Part shown: one piece after another, positions 44,840 to 55,389 of the stretch
Numbering within the stretch: position 1 is the first letter of the stretch
How the letters are laid out: each line of letters starts with the position of its first letter
Assembly: GCF_030272615.1 (NCBI RefSeq)
Contig: NC_081415.1
Location: 627,851,240 to 627,915,239 of the forward strand
DNA: 64,000 nt
Reading direction: 5' to 3'
Origin: Cryptomeria japonica
Taxonomy: Eukaryota; Streptophyta; Pinopsida; Cupressales; Cupressaceae
Program-made: the position numbers and the translations under genes
Notes under the pieces: generated by a model
The model's input: only the letters and a program-made list of their open reading frames with translations
Told to the model about the DNA's origin: nothing
The model's database searches: none

Positions 44840-46640
44840 TAGGTTCGAACAGACTGCCAAGACTGATGGAAGAAATGTTAGTAAGTAGAAATTAGACAGA
44901 GGACAATTAGAGATGAAGGAAAACTTGCTTTCACAAATGCACATAAGTAGGTGAGAACCTTTATTTAATGTAGCAAAGCGGATGCAGAGCATCATGGCAT
45001 TGAAGGCCAAAGCTGGAATGCAAACCCTTTTGCAAAAGACAGACACATCACACACAAGGAATGAGTGAAGCATACTAGGGTGCATACATCAAGGGTTGAG
45101 GTATGTGCGGCGTTCACAAAGAGAACGTACTTATCATAGACACCCAATGATATAGTTGCCCCAGTTTGTGACAAACATTCCACAAATAGAAAACACAACA
45201 AAAAAAAGGAAAGGGACCATGAACCATCTTGGTCACTCTAAATCACTTAGTGACATCATCGAGCAACATAGGAACATGATCGAAGCCAAAGATAAATCAG
45301 TAAAAAGATAAGACGCATAAATTCAACCAAGTCAAACGAATAGTCTGATTGTCATTATCAAAAGTGGAAAACAAGAATGATCATGCTGTCTGGTTTCAAG
45401 GAATGCGGTACCCCGTCGAAGACAGGACATAGTCTGGTTTCGAGTATACCACACCCTGTATAAGACCCATGATAATGTTGACAAGGACCAATGGTAATGT
45501 TGATGCTATTTGGATTGATGTGACAACTGTGATCAGGTTGAATGCTTGCTTGGTCAAACAGTTTATCTGTTAATGCGTGATTTCATTAAAGCACAATTTT
45601 TGATTAATTGTCGTTGGATGTATGCTCAGCGATCTATCTATGCACAAAGGGGACCATTTATTGACAAAATGCAAAATGCCAAAGAAATTGTTTTTGGGTT
45701 TTGATGTTTTTCACTTTGTAGGAATTTTGAGTTTTTTTAAATTTTTTTGTTCATTTTTTAGGACATTATATGATTTTTAGGAATTTTTTTTTTCAGGACA
45801 TTATATGAATGTTTTTGAATTAATTCAGGATATTTTTCAAAATTTTTGGATTATTTCAAGACATTTTTCAATTTTTATGATTTTGCCCCCAGTGTCTAGC
45901 AAGGCAAGGAATATGATAGGTGAATAAATAGGCTTTCTGAAATGTTGGTGGATAGAGGGAAGACAAAGGCCTTTTATTATGGAGACAATACAGATGCAAT
46001 TTTCAAGGGCTATTGCATGATGGGACAAGAGACTGGATATGACAATGTAAAGTAGTGACATGGCATGAGGGACATGTCAAGAGGTTTTTGAAACCATGTT
46101 TAAATTTTGCGTCCTTATGTTAGATCAAGATCAAGGAACGAAAAAGAGTGTATGGATAGTGATAAGATATGAATAGGATAAGCAAGACCAAGAATGGATA
46201 AGGGACATGGACTGAAGGTCGGGATAGGCTAAGGGATAGTGGTAGAAAAGTTGCAATAAGATAGGGAATATGGATGAAAGGTTGTAATAAGAAAAGGGAT
46301 AAAGACCAAAAGCTATGATGGACTAAAAGCTGCAAACAAGATGCATGATGCTCATGACGATCCTCAGCCTTGTCAAGATCAAAGGTGGAAAGGGAAACTG
46401 GACATGAGGGACAATAGGATATGAAGGGTAATGACATGGTATGATAGGATAATGAAGGGCAATAGGATATGAAGGAGGAAACCTGCCCCCAAGTGTGGTG
46501 TGCAAGAAGTTCATAGATTATGCATGACACCTGTTTGCCAGGTTTTCATCACGGTACTTGCCCAAGGCGCCTGTTTGCCAGGTTTTCACCAGTGGATGAA
46601 TTATTTTTGCTTTACCTTTTTTTTTTTTCTTTCACTTTTT
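44840..46640 (-). repeat. 3' untranslated module, copy A
   Basis: It matches 50965-52560 collinearly: 'ctgatggaagaaatgttag' (44866 and 50987), 'agcatcatggcattgaagg' (44987 and 51106), 'agtctggtttcgagtatac', 'ttgacaaaatgcaaaatgcc' (45661, with one change at 51801), a T-rich minisatellite, and the paired 'cctgtttgccaggttttcac' motifs (46529-46590). No credible protein; open frames such as 44666-45085 occur only because the repeat is long. Copy A has about 300 extra bases between 45900 and 46500. Confidence 0.82.
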
Positions 46641-46820
46641 TTTTTGTATTTTGACTTTTTCAATAGAAGATGGACACATGATAGGGGATGGAATAAGGAG
46701 TCAAACATCTTTTTGTTTGGATAGTAGCCTTGAAAAAAATGGACCATGACCTTTAAAAGTATGCTCAAAGACGTTGGTAGGATAAGGACATGGAAAATAA
46801 GATGAAACTAAGGCAAGGAT

Positions 46821-49412
46821 TTATGCAGAGGATTGGACCAGAGGGATGGAAGGATGGAAAATATGCATTGGATAATAGGTAGGGGATTGGAAGAATTGGG
46901 CTTTAGTGGATAGAAATGTTGGCAAGATTGACATTGGCACACACCTTGAGGGGTGATGAACTGAGGGAGGAAAAATGTATTTTGGATATTGAGAGTTTGA
47001 GGAAGGAAAGGCTATGGATTTTGGGACATAAGGGCCCAAAACAGATGAAGAAGGTGGTGGAGGAATAGACTTGGAAGGTTTGGATGGAGGAATAGCAATT
47101 TTAGATGCCAATTTTGATGTTTCTTTAGGCTTTTATGCTTCAAGGAGCCGCTTAGGGATCCACATGGTTTTTTATTTTTCATGCTTTTGTGGTTCATTGG
47201 AGTACATTGCTTGCACAAGGGATTTAGGAACCCATATATATTTTGACTTTGCTTTATTTTGCTCAGTGGGCCTTTGTGGTCTTTTGGATATTTCTTTTTC
47301 TTTATAGATCATATTGTTCTTTGCTTTGACATGTCAATTATATTGGACATGTTGATCCTTGAATACATGTGGATTGCTAGACTTATGACTTTTACACTTG
47401 GCATCCAAATTGCTTGGAGGGGGAAAGGAATGCATGGATGGATAGGAATGAAGTGGAGTTCTTTTGCATGGATGAATGTTACTCAAATATGTGTTCCTTT
47501 GTTGACCTTGCATACAAGACGCAGGGATATTATAAGGACCTAAGATGGATGGAAGGGATAAAGGGGAAGGGATATGTTTGGATTTTGAAGGGATGTTGGA
47601 TTTAGTAGGGGTACCCACATCTTGAGGAATTTCATTGAGGCCATGACCTTTAATATTTTCTTTAACATGAAGGGATTCTTGCTTATGTAGATCTACTCCT
47701 TTGCCTTTATGAATATCTTGACTTGTAGGATACTCTTTTCTTTGGGAAGAAGACGCGAGTCCATTATGAGGTGGATATGATATGAGAGAAATAAAGAGAT
47801 CTTGAAGTGGATCGGATTGCACCAAAATGGAAGAACCCATTATGCATGTCGAGGGTTCATGAACATCTTGCATTGACACGTTAGAATCATGAGGGGTATC
47901 AGGATCACTAGGGGGATCAGGATCACAAGGGAAACTAGGATTGTGAGGTGGACATGGTTCAATGACAGGCTCTTCAAGAGATAGAATGGGAGAAATAATG
48001 GGATCATCAAAAGAAATGTGATCTTGGAGTGTATATGGAGCATTAAGACAAGGAGATGGAGGAACAAAAGGATCTTGTGGTGGATTTAAAGGAATAATTT
48101 GATCTTGACAAGGAGGAAGATCATTGGAATCTTCTTTAACATTGCTTTTCTCTGGACTTTTAATGGGATCATCGGAAAGGATGGAAGGGATATCTTGATC
48201 TTTCTTAGGAAGTGGAATGCTAATGAGATTTGAAAGGATATTGTGTTCTTGGATAGAATTGATAGGAATAAGGGAATCATCGTGAGTGTCTGGGAACATG
48301 GGGTCCTGGTCAACAATTGGATGGGATGATAAGGTTTCAAGATCTTGATCTTCATCTTTTTTAAGACACATTTCTTCATGCTCTAAATTATCCTCTTGAC
48401 ATGGGGTTGGACTTTGGATATGCATGGAGGATTCTGACAAGGGATCAATGTTTTGGCATGAAGGAAATGCACTTTGAACATCTGTGATGGATTCTGGCAA
48501 GGAATCAATGCTTGAACATGAGGAAGAGGGACTTCGAATGGGGTCCTCTTAAACAGGTAATGGCAATAAAGTGCATGGTGGCATTGGGTCTTGTATTTCT
48601 GAAACATGACAAGGATGTGCATCATGAATTGGATTATCTTGGCAATCAATTATGGATAGCCCTTGGATAATTGCATCCTTGGGTGTATTGTTTGATGAGG
48701 ACAATATGGAAGGTTCTTGTGAAACTTCTAAAGGTGTAGGGATAGATGCCACTGGAGAGTCAATTTGTTTGCAGGGGAATGAGGCATTGCTAGACATAAG
48801 TGTATTATTTTGATCTTCCTCAAAGAACTCACTTGGTAATTTCCTTAAGATCCTTGCAATAAAGCCACCTTTCTTTCGAGGTTTTGACATAGTTGTATTT
48901 GGAATTTGAACTTGTTTGGCAAGAATTTGGTCTTGGTTTGATGTCATGTTTTGATTTTGAACTAGATGTTGCTCAAATTGGTTTGACATGTTCAAAATTT
49001 GGCTTGGTGCATGTTGCAACCTTTGTTTTTGAATGTTTGGTTGTGGTTGTTGACATTGATATGTTGATTGAACTTGTTGATATTCCACCATTGGTTGAAC
49101 TATTTGTGGACATTGTATAGTTGGTTGGACATATTGTTGAAATTGGACCATTGGTTGTGTCTATTGGATATGTTGTTGATTCGAGATTTGATTGAATGAA
49201 ATTTGACCAAATGAATTATGATTTGGGACTTGATTGATATTTGTGCTTGTTTTTTGAAATTGTTTCATCATCTCTATTTGAGAGATGAGAGCTGGTATGT
49301 CTGATCGTTCGATAAGAGCTTTTACATAAATTGGCTCAAATTTTGGGTTTGGACCTTGAAATTTTTTAAATGTTTTGGACATTTGTGATCTATTCTTCTG
49401 AATGTTTTTCAC
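46821..49412 (-). pseudogene. Long P/S/Q-rich retroelement ORF of unknown function
   Basis: On the minus strand one frame is followed from 49412 to 47334 with only two stops (TAG near 49155, TAA near 48546). It continues with more damage to 46821, in total about 860 codons. N-terminus: KKFQGPNPKFEPIYVKALIE, then a Gln/Asn-rich block (49150-48950), then PRKKGGFIARILRKLPSEFF (about 48870). A long acidic Pro/Ser/Asp-rich middle follows, and a C-terminus with KSKYIWVPKSLVQ and KTMWIPKRLLEA repeats (about 47230-47130). I find no pol domain. The persistence of one frame argues it was once coding. It sits between a 3' module and the PMD-like relic. Family unknown. Confidence 0.6.
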
Positions 49413-49483
49413 CCATTATGCACTTGTAGGTGAGATCCACAAATATGCACTTGTATGTGAAACTAAAAAAAATACGATAGTAT

Positions 49484-50599
49484 TGGTGACATGAGCTAGA
49501 CAGATTGAGAGAGTTCACATGGAGGCCATATCTTGATTGCTCTGGATGGTCAGATGATAGTGATGAGCTATCGTATTGCAGATGGGAGAGGTACCTGATT
49601 GGGTGACCAGTGAATCACCAGAGAGTGATTGAGATGTACCCGCCAGAGAGAGTCAGATGACAGTTTGGAGAGAGGTAGGATGTACCTAGAGGGACTGCAC
49701 ACTTTACCTGATCTCACAGAGAGACGAGTCAGTGGGGGAGGATGATTCAGCCACACATAGCATATGATAACTTCACATAGCTATAGTGGGAGTGGAGATC
49801 AGATGTTGTGGATGACAAGATGATAGAGGAGTATGAGAGATGGTTTGTACGACAATGGCTTCTACCATTGACTAATCCTGATATTCCGGTGCCTAGGAGA
49901 TAGGAGGACTTCCCACTCATTGGAGAGGAGGAGGGAGATGATGAGGATGAGGATGGTGGTGATGAGGATGAGGAGGATGACAAGGATAGAGGGGATGATG
50001 AGGAGGATGATGAGGATGAAGGGGATGATGAGGAGGATGATGAGGACGAGGAGGATAAGCCAGATTTAGCTGAGCAGGAGTCATTGCAGGATATACCCAT
50101 AGAGCCAGAGACAGCTAGCATAGAGGAGATGGAGATATGTAGGGCCACCATAGTGAGTCAGCATGATCGAATTGCGACATTAGAGAGACAAAATGCTATC
50201 TTGAGGATAGAGCAGGATCATTTCAGAGCAGAGATAGCCAGACTAATAGCGACTCGAGATACAACAATAGCATAGGCACAACAAGCAGAGCAGAGAGTGA
50301 CCAAGTATATTGGGTCGATTAGGGATGCTAGTGCACGTGAGATGGCATAGATGTTGGTAAAGACCGAAGATGAGATACGCCATTGGAGGACACTATATGA
50401 TAGTGCAGTTCCACCAGAGTAGAGAGTAGCATCATATCAAGCACGGTCGAGGACAAAGAGCAGGCCATGTTCTCAGAGGTCAGTGAGCAGCATGGGAGTG
50501 AGTGGACCTAGGAGACCACCACAGCCAGGACCTGGGGTAGGAGGGACATCATCCTTGAGACATGGCAGGGATGAGGAGGATAGAGGAAGCACCCAGTGA
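49484..50599 (+). pseudogene. Plant mobile domain (PMD)-like gene relic, antisense to the surrounding element
   Basis: A single + frame runs from about 49484 to TGA 50597-50599 with internal stops but no frameshift. It reads ELDRLREFTWRPYLD, YCRWERYLIG, VIEMYPPERVR*QFGER*DV, WGRMIQPHIAYD, then WEWRSDVVDDKMIEEYERWF, WLLPLTNPDIPVP. The ERV-x-RQFG-x-RQ-x-(I/V)P rhythm followed by W...I.W..R and a YxxWF segment is that of PMD proteins, known both as host silencing genes (MAIN/MAIL) and as retroelement passengers. A Glu/Asp tract (49925-50060) and a coiled coil (TIVSQHDRIATLERQNAILR, 50140) follow. Stops are mostly TGA/TAG at Arg, Gln or Trp positions. A minus Ser-rich frame here is only the antisense of the acidic tract. 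Confidence 0.7.
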
Positions 50600-50964
50600 C
50601 AGAGACATGTGCTTCTTATGATAGAGACATATATAGTGTGACATTATGTAGTCAGCCTGCGGGCCATACTTAGGACAGACAGTCCAATTTTGTACTTCGA
50701 TATTGTTTTGATATAGGATATGATATGCAGCTATATGATGGGATGCAATGTGTTATGGTATATGATTATTTTCCATGTATGGATGTCTTATGCACTATTT
50801 ATGTACCATTGTGGAACATGTATGAATATATTTTTATGTGTTTTTGATGCATTTATAATATGAAATGGATAAAATGCTTGATATGATGTTTGATATATAA
50901 TGCAAATGTAGTAATCGATGAATATAGGATGCAGCTTATGTTTTTTGGAGATCGGAGAACTAGA
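50600..50964. other. Spacer between PMD-like relic and 3' module copy B
   Basis: About 360 bases rich in 'atatgatat' and 'tatgatgg' words with no open frame of interest. It may be the 3' flank of the PMD-like gene. I see no terminal repeat. Confidence 0.5.
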
Positions 50965-51859
50965 CCGAACTGACTGCCCAAACTGATGGAAGAAATGTTA
51001 GTAAGAAGAAATTAGACAAAGGATAGTTAGAGATGAAGAAAAACATGCTTTCACCAATACATTTTGTAGGTGAGAACCTTTATTTAATGTAGCAAAGGGG
51101 ATGCAGAGCATCATGGCATTGAAGGCTAGAGCTGAAACGCAACCCTTTTTGCAAAAGACAGACATATCGCACACAAGGAATGAGTGAAGCATCCTAGGGT
51201 GCATACATCTAGGGTCGAGGTATGTGTGGCATTCACAAAGCAAATGTACTTATCATAGACACCCAATGATATAGTTGCCCCAATTTGTGACAAACATTCC
51301 ACAAACAACAAACACAACAAAAAAGAAAGAGACCATGAACCATCCCGGTCACTCTAAATCACTCAGTGACATCATCGAGCAACATAGGAACATGATTGAA
51401 GCCAAAGATAAATCAGTAAAAAGATAAGACACACAAATTCACAAACATTTTGATCGTCATTGTCAAAAGTGAAAAACAAGAACGATCATGCTGTCTGGTT
51501 TCAGGGAAAGCGGTACCCTGTCTAAGACAGGACACAGTCTGGTTTCGAGTATACCACACCCTATATAAGACCCATGATACTAGTGACAAGGACAAATGAT
51601 ATTGATGTTGATTGATTGATATGACAATTTTGATCAATTTGAATGTCTGGTTTGATTGAAAAAATCATCTGTTAACGCATGATTTTAGTAAAGCGCAGTG
51701 TTGTAACATGTTATCTATTTGTTGTCTACACAAATGTTTGATCGATTGTCATTGGATGTATGCTCAGCGATCTGTCTATGCACAAAGGGGACCATTTATT
51801 GACAAGATGCAAAATGCCAAAGGAATTTTTTTTGGATTTTGATGTTTTAAGATTTTTTT

Positions 51860-52165
51860 GTTCGTTTTTCAGGACTTTATTTGACTTTTTAGAGATTTTT
51901 TTAAGCACATTATTTGATTTTTTTGGATTTTTTCAGGACATTATTTGATTTTTTTATGATTTTTTCAAGACATTATTTGAGTTTTTTGGATTTTTTCAGG
52001 ACGTTATTTGATTTTTTAATGATTTTTTCAAGACATTATTTGATTTTTATGATTTTTTCTGGACATTTTTCAATTTTTATGATTTTTTCAAGACATTTTT
52101 CAATTTTTATGATTTTTTCAGGACATTTTTCAATTTTTATGATTTTTTCAGGACATTTTTCAATT
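51860..52165. repeat. T-rich 30-bp minisatellite
   Basis: Units like 'gacatttttcaatttttatg' plus 'attttttcag' repeat with a 30-base period. The last four copies (about 52050-52165) are nearly identical; upstream copies are degenerate. Copy A of the module has a shorter version at 45720-45890. The + and - open frames here (FMIFSGHFSI- and KCPEKIIKIE-type repeats) are artefacts. Confidence 0.85.
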
Positions 52166-52409
52166 CGAAAGCTCCAGTAATTGATCATGACAAGGGGCAT
52201 GCACCTAATGAAATTTTGAAAGACATATATAGCGACCAGGACCGAAACATATGTACAAGGACTGGAAACCTGAGTATGCAAGACAATGATGTTGACCAAT
52301 CACAGGCCTGGAACAAAACATTGGGTCAAAGCAAAGATAAGTGTGATAAAGCTGTGGGGGAAAAGTATAGCTAGGGGTCATGATAGATGATGAAGCAATA
52401 ATCTTTTAC

Positions 52410-52485
52410 ACATGGTGCCTGTTTGCCAAGTTTTCACCATGGTACTTGCCCAAAGCGCCTGTTTTGCCAGGTTTTCAATAGAGGG
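52410..52485 (-). repeat. Paired conserved 3' motif
   Basis: Two copies of gaaaacctggcaaacagg (minus strand; here 'cctgtttgccaagttttcac' and 'cctgttttgccaggttttca') separate a 'gggcaagtacc' spacer. The same paired arrangement occurs at 46529-46590 (minus) and 63769-63825 (plus), better conserved than neighbouring non-coding sequence. Confidence 0.7.
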
Positions 52486-52560
52486 TGAATTATTTTTCTT
52501 TACTTTTGTTTGTCTTTTTCTTTTTTGTTTTTGCTTTTTCACTTTTTTTTAACTTTTTAA

Positions 52561-53740
52561 AATTTTTTCAGAATCATATTTGAAGAACCGCTGACAGAAA
52601 ACTATGCCCAGTACTTGCGAAGGTGCATGCTATTGACTGGATCTGACAAAGGTTAACCTTCTGGGGTGGTAAGCTGATATGCCCCCAAGCCATAGGCCAC
52701 AATAACTATGAAAGGCCCAACCCAATTAGGTTCAAACTTTCCTTTGATGATGTCAATAGATTGTGCATTCTTGGGGTTTGCCTTTAGAACCAGATCTCCC
52801 ACTTCGAAGTGTCACCCTTTGACCTTCTTATTATAAGAGTGATGAAGACGGTTTTGATATGCTTGCAAATGTGTCAGGGCTATCTGACGTTTCTCATCTA
52901 ACATCTCAAGCTGATGCAACTGAGAGACTCTGTGCATCTCATCATCAATCAAATGTTGCAAGGAAACACGCAAAGATGGAATCTCGACTTCCAAGGGTAA
53001 AATGGCTTCCGCACCATACACCAAGGAATAAGGTGTTGCACCAGTAGGTGTGCGGATAGAAGTATGATAAGCCCATAGTGCTGGATTCAACTGTACATGC
53101 CAATCTCGACCAGCGTCATTGACAACCTTTTTCAGGATCTTAATAATGGTTTTATTTGATGCTTCGGCTTGACCATTACTTTGTGGATAATAAGGACTGG
53201 AGAAGTGGTGTTGGATGTGAAATTTTTCATAGAGTTCCTTGACATCTTTATTTTTAAATTGACGGCCATTATCTATGACAATTGCAAGGGGAACCCCATA
53301 TCTGCATATGATATAATTCAGTAGGAATTTTGAAATTTGCACACCAGTGATATAGGTCATAGGAATAGCCTCGATCCATTTTGTAAAGTACTATGTGGCT
53401 GTAATGATGAACTTGTGTCCATTTGCAGATGTCGGGTGAATCTTGCCAATAAGATCCAATCCCCATTAAGGAAAGGGCCATGAAGATATGACAGAATTAA
53501 GCTCTTGGGCTAGTGCATGAATGTAATTTCCATGGATTTGGCATTTGTAGCACTTCTTGACAAAATCATGAACATCCTTTTCCATAGTGGGCCAATAATA
53601 CCCAACATGAACCAACTTTTTGGGTAAGCTCAGACCATTGAAATGGCCCCCACTTATACCATCGTGAACCTCATGTAAAGCCTTTTGTGCTTCGTCAGAA
53701 TCCAAACACCTGAGGAGGGTATGGTCAAAGGAACGACGGT
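52561..53740 (-). pseudogene. Minus-strand Tat-like Gypsy integrase
   Basis: The HHCC region (ALHEVHDGISGGHFNGLSLP, HVGYYWPTMEKDVHDFVKKC, 53690-53560) and the catalytic core are present: WGLDLIGKIHP (about 53460), then a stop (TAG 53391-53393) before YFTKWIEAIP, AIVIDNGRQFKNKD with the second Asp (about 53280) and NGQAEASNKTI with an intact catalytic Glu (about 53170). After TGA 52812-52814 the reading continues HFEVGDLVLKANP-like to about 52640. The 182-codon frame 53360-52812 is uninterrupted. It is the inverted partner of 62580-63670. Confidence 0.92.
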
Positions 53741-54460
53741 AAAGGTGTCTGTGATGATGACATATTTGGTGGTCTGGCAGATGAAGGCTCGACGTTGGTT
53801 AGAGGAAAGGTTAGGTGGTAAGGTTTGGGATTTCAAATATTGATAGATGTCATTGTACCACAAGGAATTAGGACCAACAAGAACACACATCATATCTGCT
53901 GTCGAAATTTCAAAAGAAGGAACAAGCAACTGTTCGACCAAAAATTCACATTTGTCCATATTATGGGGCATATTTAACATGGAAGCAATAGTGGCCATAG
54001 CATCTGCCAACTTGTTTTGAGTTCATGGAACTTGATTGAAATGGATAGCCGTAAATTTTGTCTTGAAGAAATCCACCATATGCTTGTAAGGAATAAGCTT
54101 TTCATCTTTTGTTTCGTAGTCATCATTCACTTGACGGATGACTAACTGGGAATCTCCATAGACTTGTAAATCTGTGATGTTCCGGTGGATCGCTACTCGG
54201 AGTCCTGTGGCCAGAACTTCATATTCTGCAATGTTATTGGTGCACTAGAAAGTTATTTTGTAGGATTTGGGAATAGCATCACCTTGAGGGGTGACAAACA
54301 ATATACCTGCTCTGGATCCGAATTTGGTATTGGATCCATCAAAATATAACTTCCATTCATTAGAAGGTGTGAGAGAAAAGACTGATTCATTTGGAAAATC
54401 GGTCAACATGGGATGATCATCATAAATAGGAGCCTCAGCAAGTTGATCTGCTATGATTTG
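53741..54460 (-). pseudogene. Minus-strand Gypsy second (archaeal-type) RNase H
   Basis: The reading includes EWKLYFDGSNTKFGSRAGIL (about 54350), SYKITF..NNIAEYEVLATGL (about 54240), LQVYGDSQLVIRQVNDDYET (about 54150) and DAMATIASMLN (about 53990). The catalytic D-E-D triad is visible. Here the first acidic motif is FDGS, whereas the inverted copy at 61905 has FNGS. A frame 54010-53654 links to integrase. Confidence 0.88.
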
Positions 54461-55332
54461 TCCTTTTATTGCCTTTCACTCAATGTACTCAATATCAAAG
54501 TCACTGAGGATCATAACCCATTTTGCTAGGCGACCTGTCAAAGCTGCCCTATTAAGCAAGTATTTGAAGGGATCAATTTTTGCAACTAACAATGTTTGAT
54601 GATTTAACATATAGTGTCACAGCTTCTGTGTTGCAAAGACCACTGCTAAACATGCCTGTTCAATAGTTGAATAATTCAGCTCATAGCCCACTAGTGTCCG
54701 ACTGATATAATAAATAGCCCGCTCTTTGCCTTTCTCATCTTGTTGGGCCAAGAGAACTCCCATTGCCGTTTCAGTTTTAGATATATACAATATGAATGGC
54801 TTTCCTTCTATAGGAGGCATTAGAATAGGTGGTGACAGTAGATAATCCTTGAGAGTTTGAAATGTTGATTGACATTGCTCAGTCCATTTAAAAGCGACAC
54901 CTTTATGCAATAAATGCTGGAAGGGATGACATTTGTCTGCCAATTGAGCTATAAAATGGCAAATTGACTGTAGCTTTCCTTGGAAACTTCTTAGTTGATG
55001 AGATTGGAAGGAGGAGGTATATCCATTATTGCTTTAACCTTGGCAGGGTTGACTTCGATGCCTCTGTGAGAAACAATGTACACTAATAATTTGCCAGCTG
55101 TGACACCAAAGACACACTTCTTTGGGTTGAGTCTGAGCTTGTAGGTTTCCATTCGGTCAAAGATTGGGCCAAGGATGGCTAAATGACTATCTCTTGTGAT
55201 AGACTTGCATAATAGGTCATCAACATAGTCTTCCATCAAAGTATGCATAAAATCATGGAAAATTGTCGTCATAGCTCTTTGATATGTTGCGCTAGCATTT
55301 TTAAGACCAAAAGGCATCACATTCCAGCAGTA
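54461..55332 (-). pseudogene. Minus-strand Gypsy RT (3' part) and RNase H, truncated
   Basis: It begins abruptly inside RT at CWNVMPFG (55332), then FGLKNASATYQRAMTTIFHD, EDYVDDLLCKS with the intact YVDD palm (about 55225) and the connection motif PKKCVFGVTAGKLL. RNase H is at 54943-54617 (GKPFILYISKTETAMGVLLA, RAIYYISRTLVGYELNYSTI). It stops at TGA 54617-54619, a stop also found in the inverted copy. The fingers of RT and all of protease and gag are missing because of the inversion junction at 55332. Confidence 0.92.
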
Positions 55333-55352
55333 TGCATAAAATCATGGAAAAT
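55241..55352. repeat. 23-bp direct repeat at the inversion junction
   Basis: A 23-base word beginning gtatgcataaaatcatgg occurs at 55241-55263 (inside the minus RT) and identically at 55330-55352, exactly where the minus pol ends and the plus element's gag side begins. Its complement is the IFHDFMHT-coding segment, also present at about 60977. Confidence 0.9.
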
Positions 55353-55389
55353 AAAAGAAATCCCAAAAATATTGCATTTGCATAGTGAC

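Larger units (their letters stand above)
50965..52560 (-). repeat. 3' untranslated module, copy B
   Basis: Direct repeat of 44840-46640 at an offset of about 6.1 kb. It lies just downstream of the minus-strand integrase, where a Gypsy 3' untranslated region belongs. Its right part (52240-52560) is also the inverted counterpart of 63680-64000. Confidence 0.82.
52240..55332 (-). repeat. Inverted repeat, left arm (partner 60909-64000)
   Basis: Reverse complement of 60909-64000 over about 3.09 kb, covering RT palm to the 3' untranslated region. It is highly similar by eye, with shared stops at three matched places (54617-54619, 53391-53393, 52812-52814). The right arm is clipped by the window end, so the true arm may be longer. 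Confidence 0.92.

Noticed and set aside
44666-45201. Cys/Leu-rich minus-strand open frames present in both 3' modules
   Set aside because: They recur at 50998-51320 with frame changes and no conservation of reading frame ends; likely chance frames in a repeated non-coding module.
47071-47605. Plus-strand open frames of 63-94 codons opposite the P/S/Q-rich ORF
   Set aside because: The minus frame is longer and shows protein-like composition; the plus frames overlap it and carry no motif.
49747-50151. 134-codon minus-strand poly-Ser open frame
   Set aside because: It is the antisense of the Asp/Glu tract (gatgaggat repeats) in the PMD-like relic.
51914-52299. Repeated FMIFSGHFSI (+) and KCPEKIIKIE (-) peptides
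   Set aside because: Artefact of a 30-bp T-rich minisatellite with ten-codon periodicity; non-coding module shared with 45720-45890.
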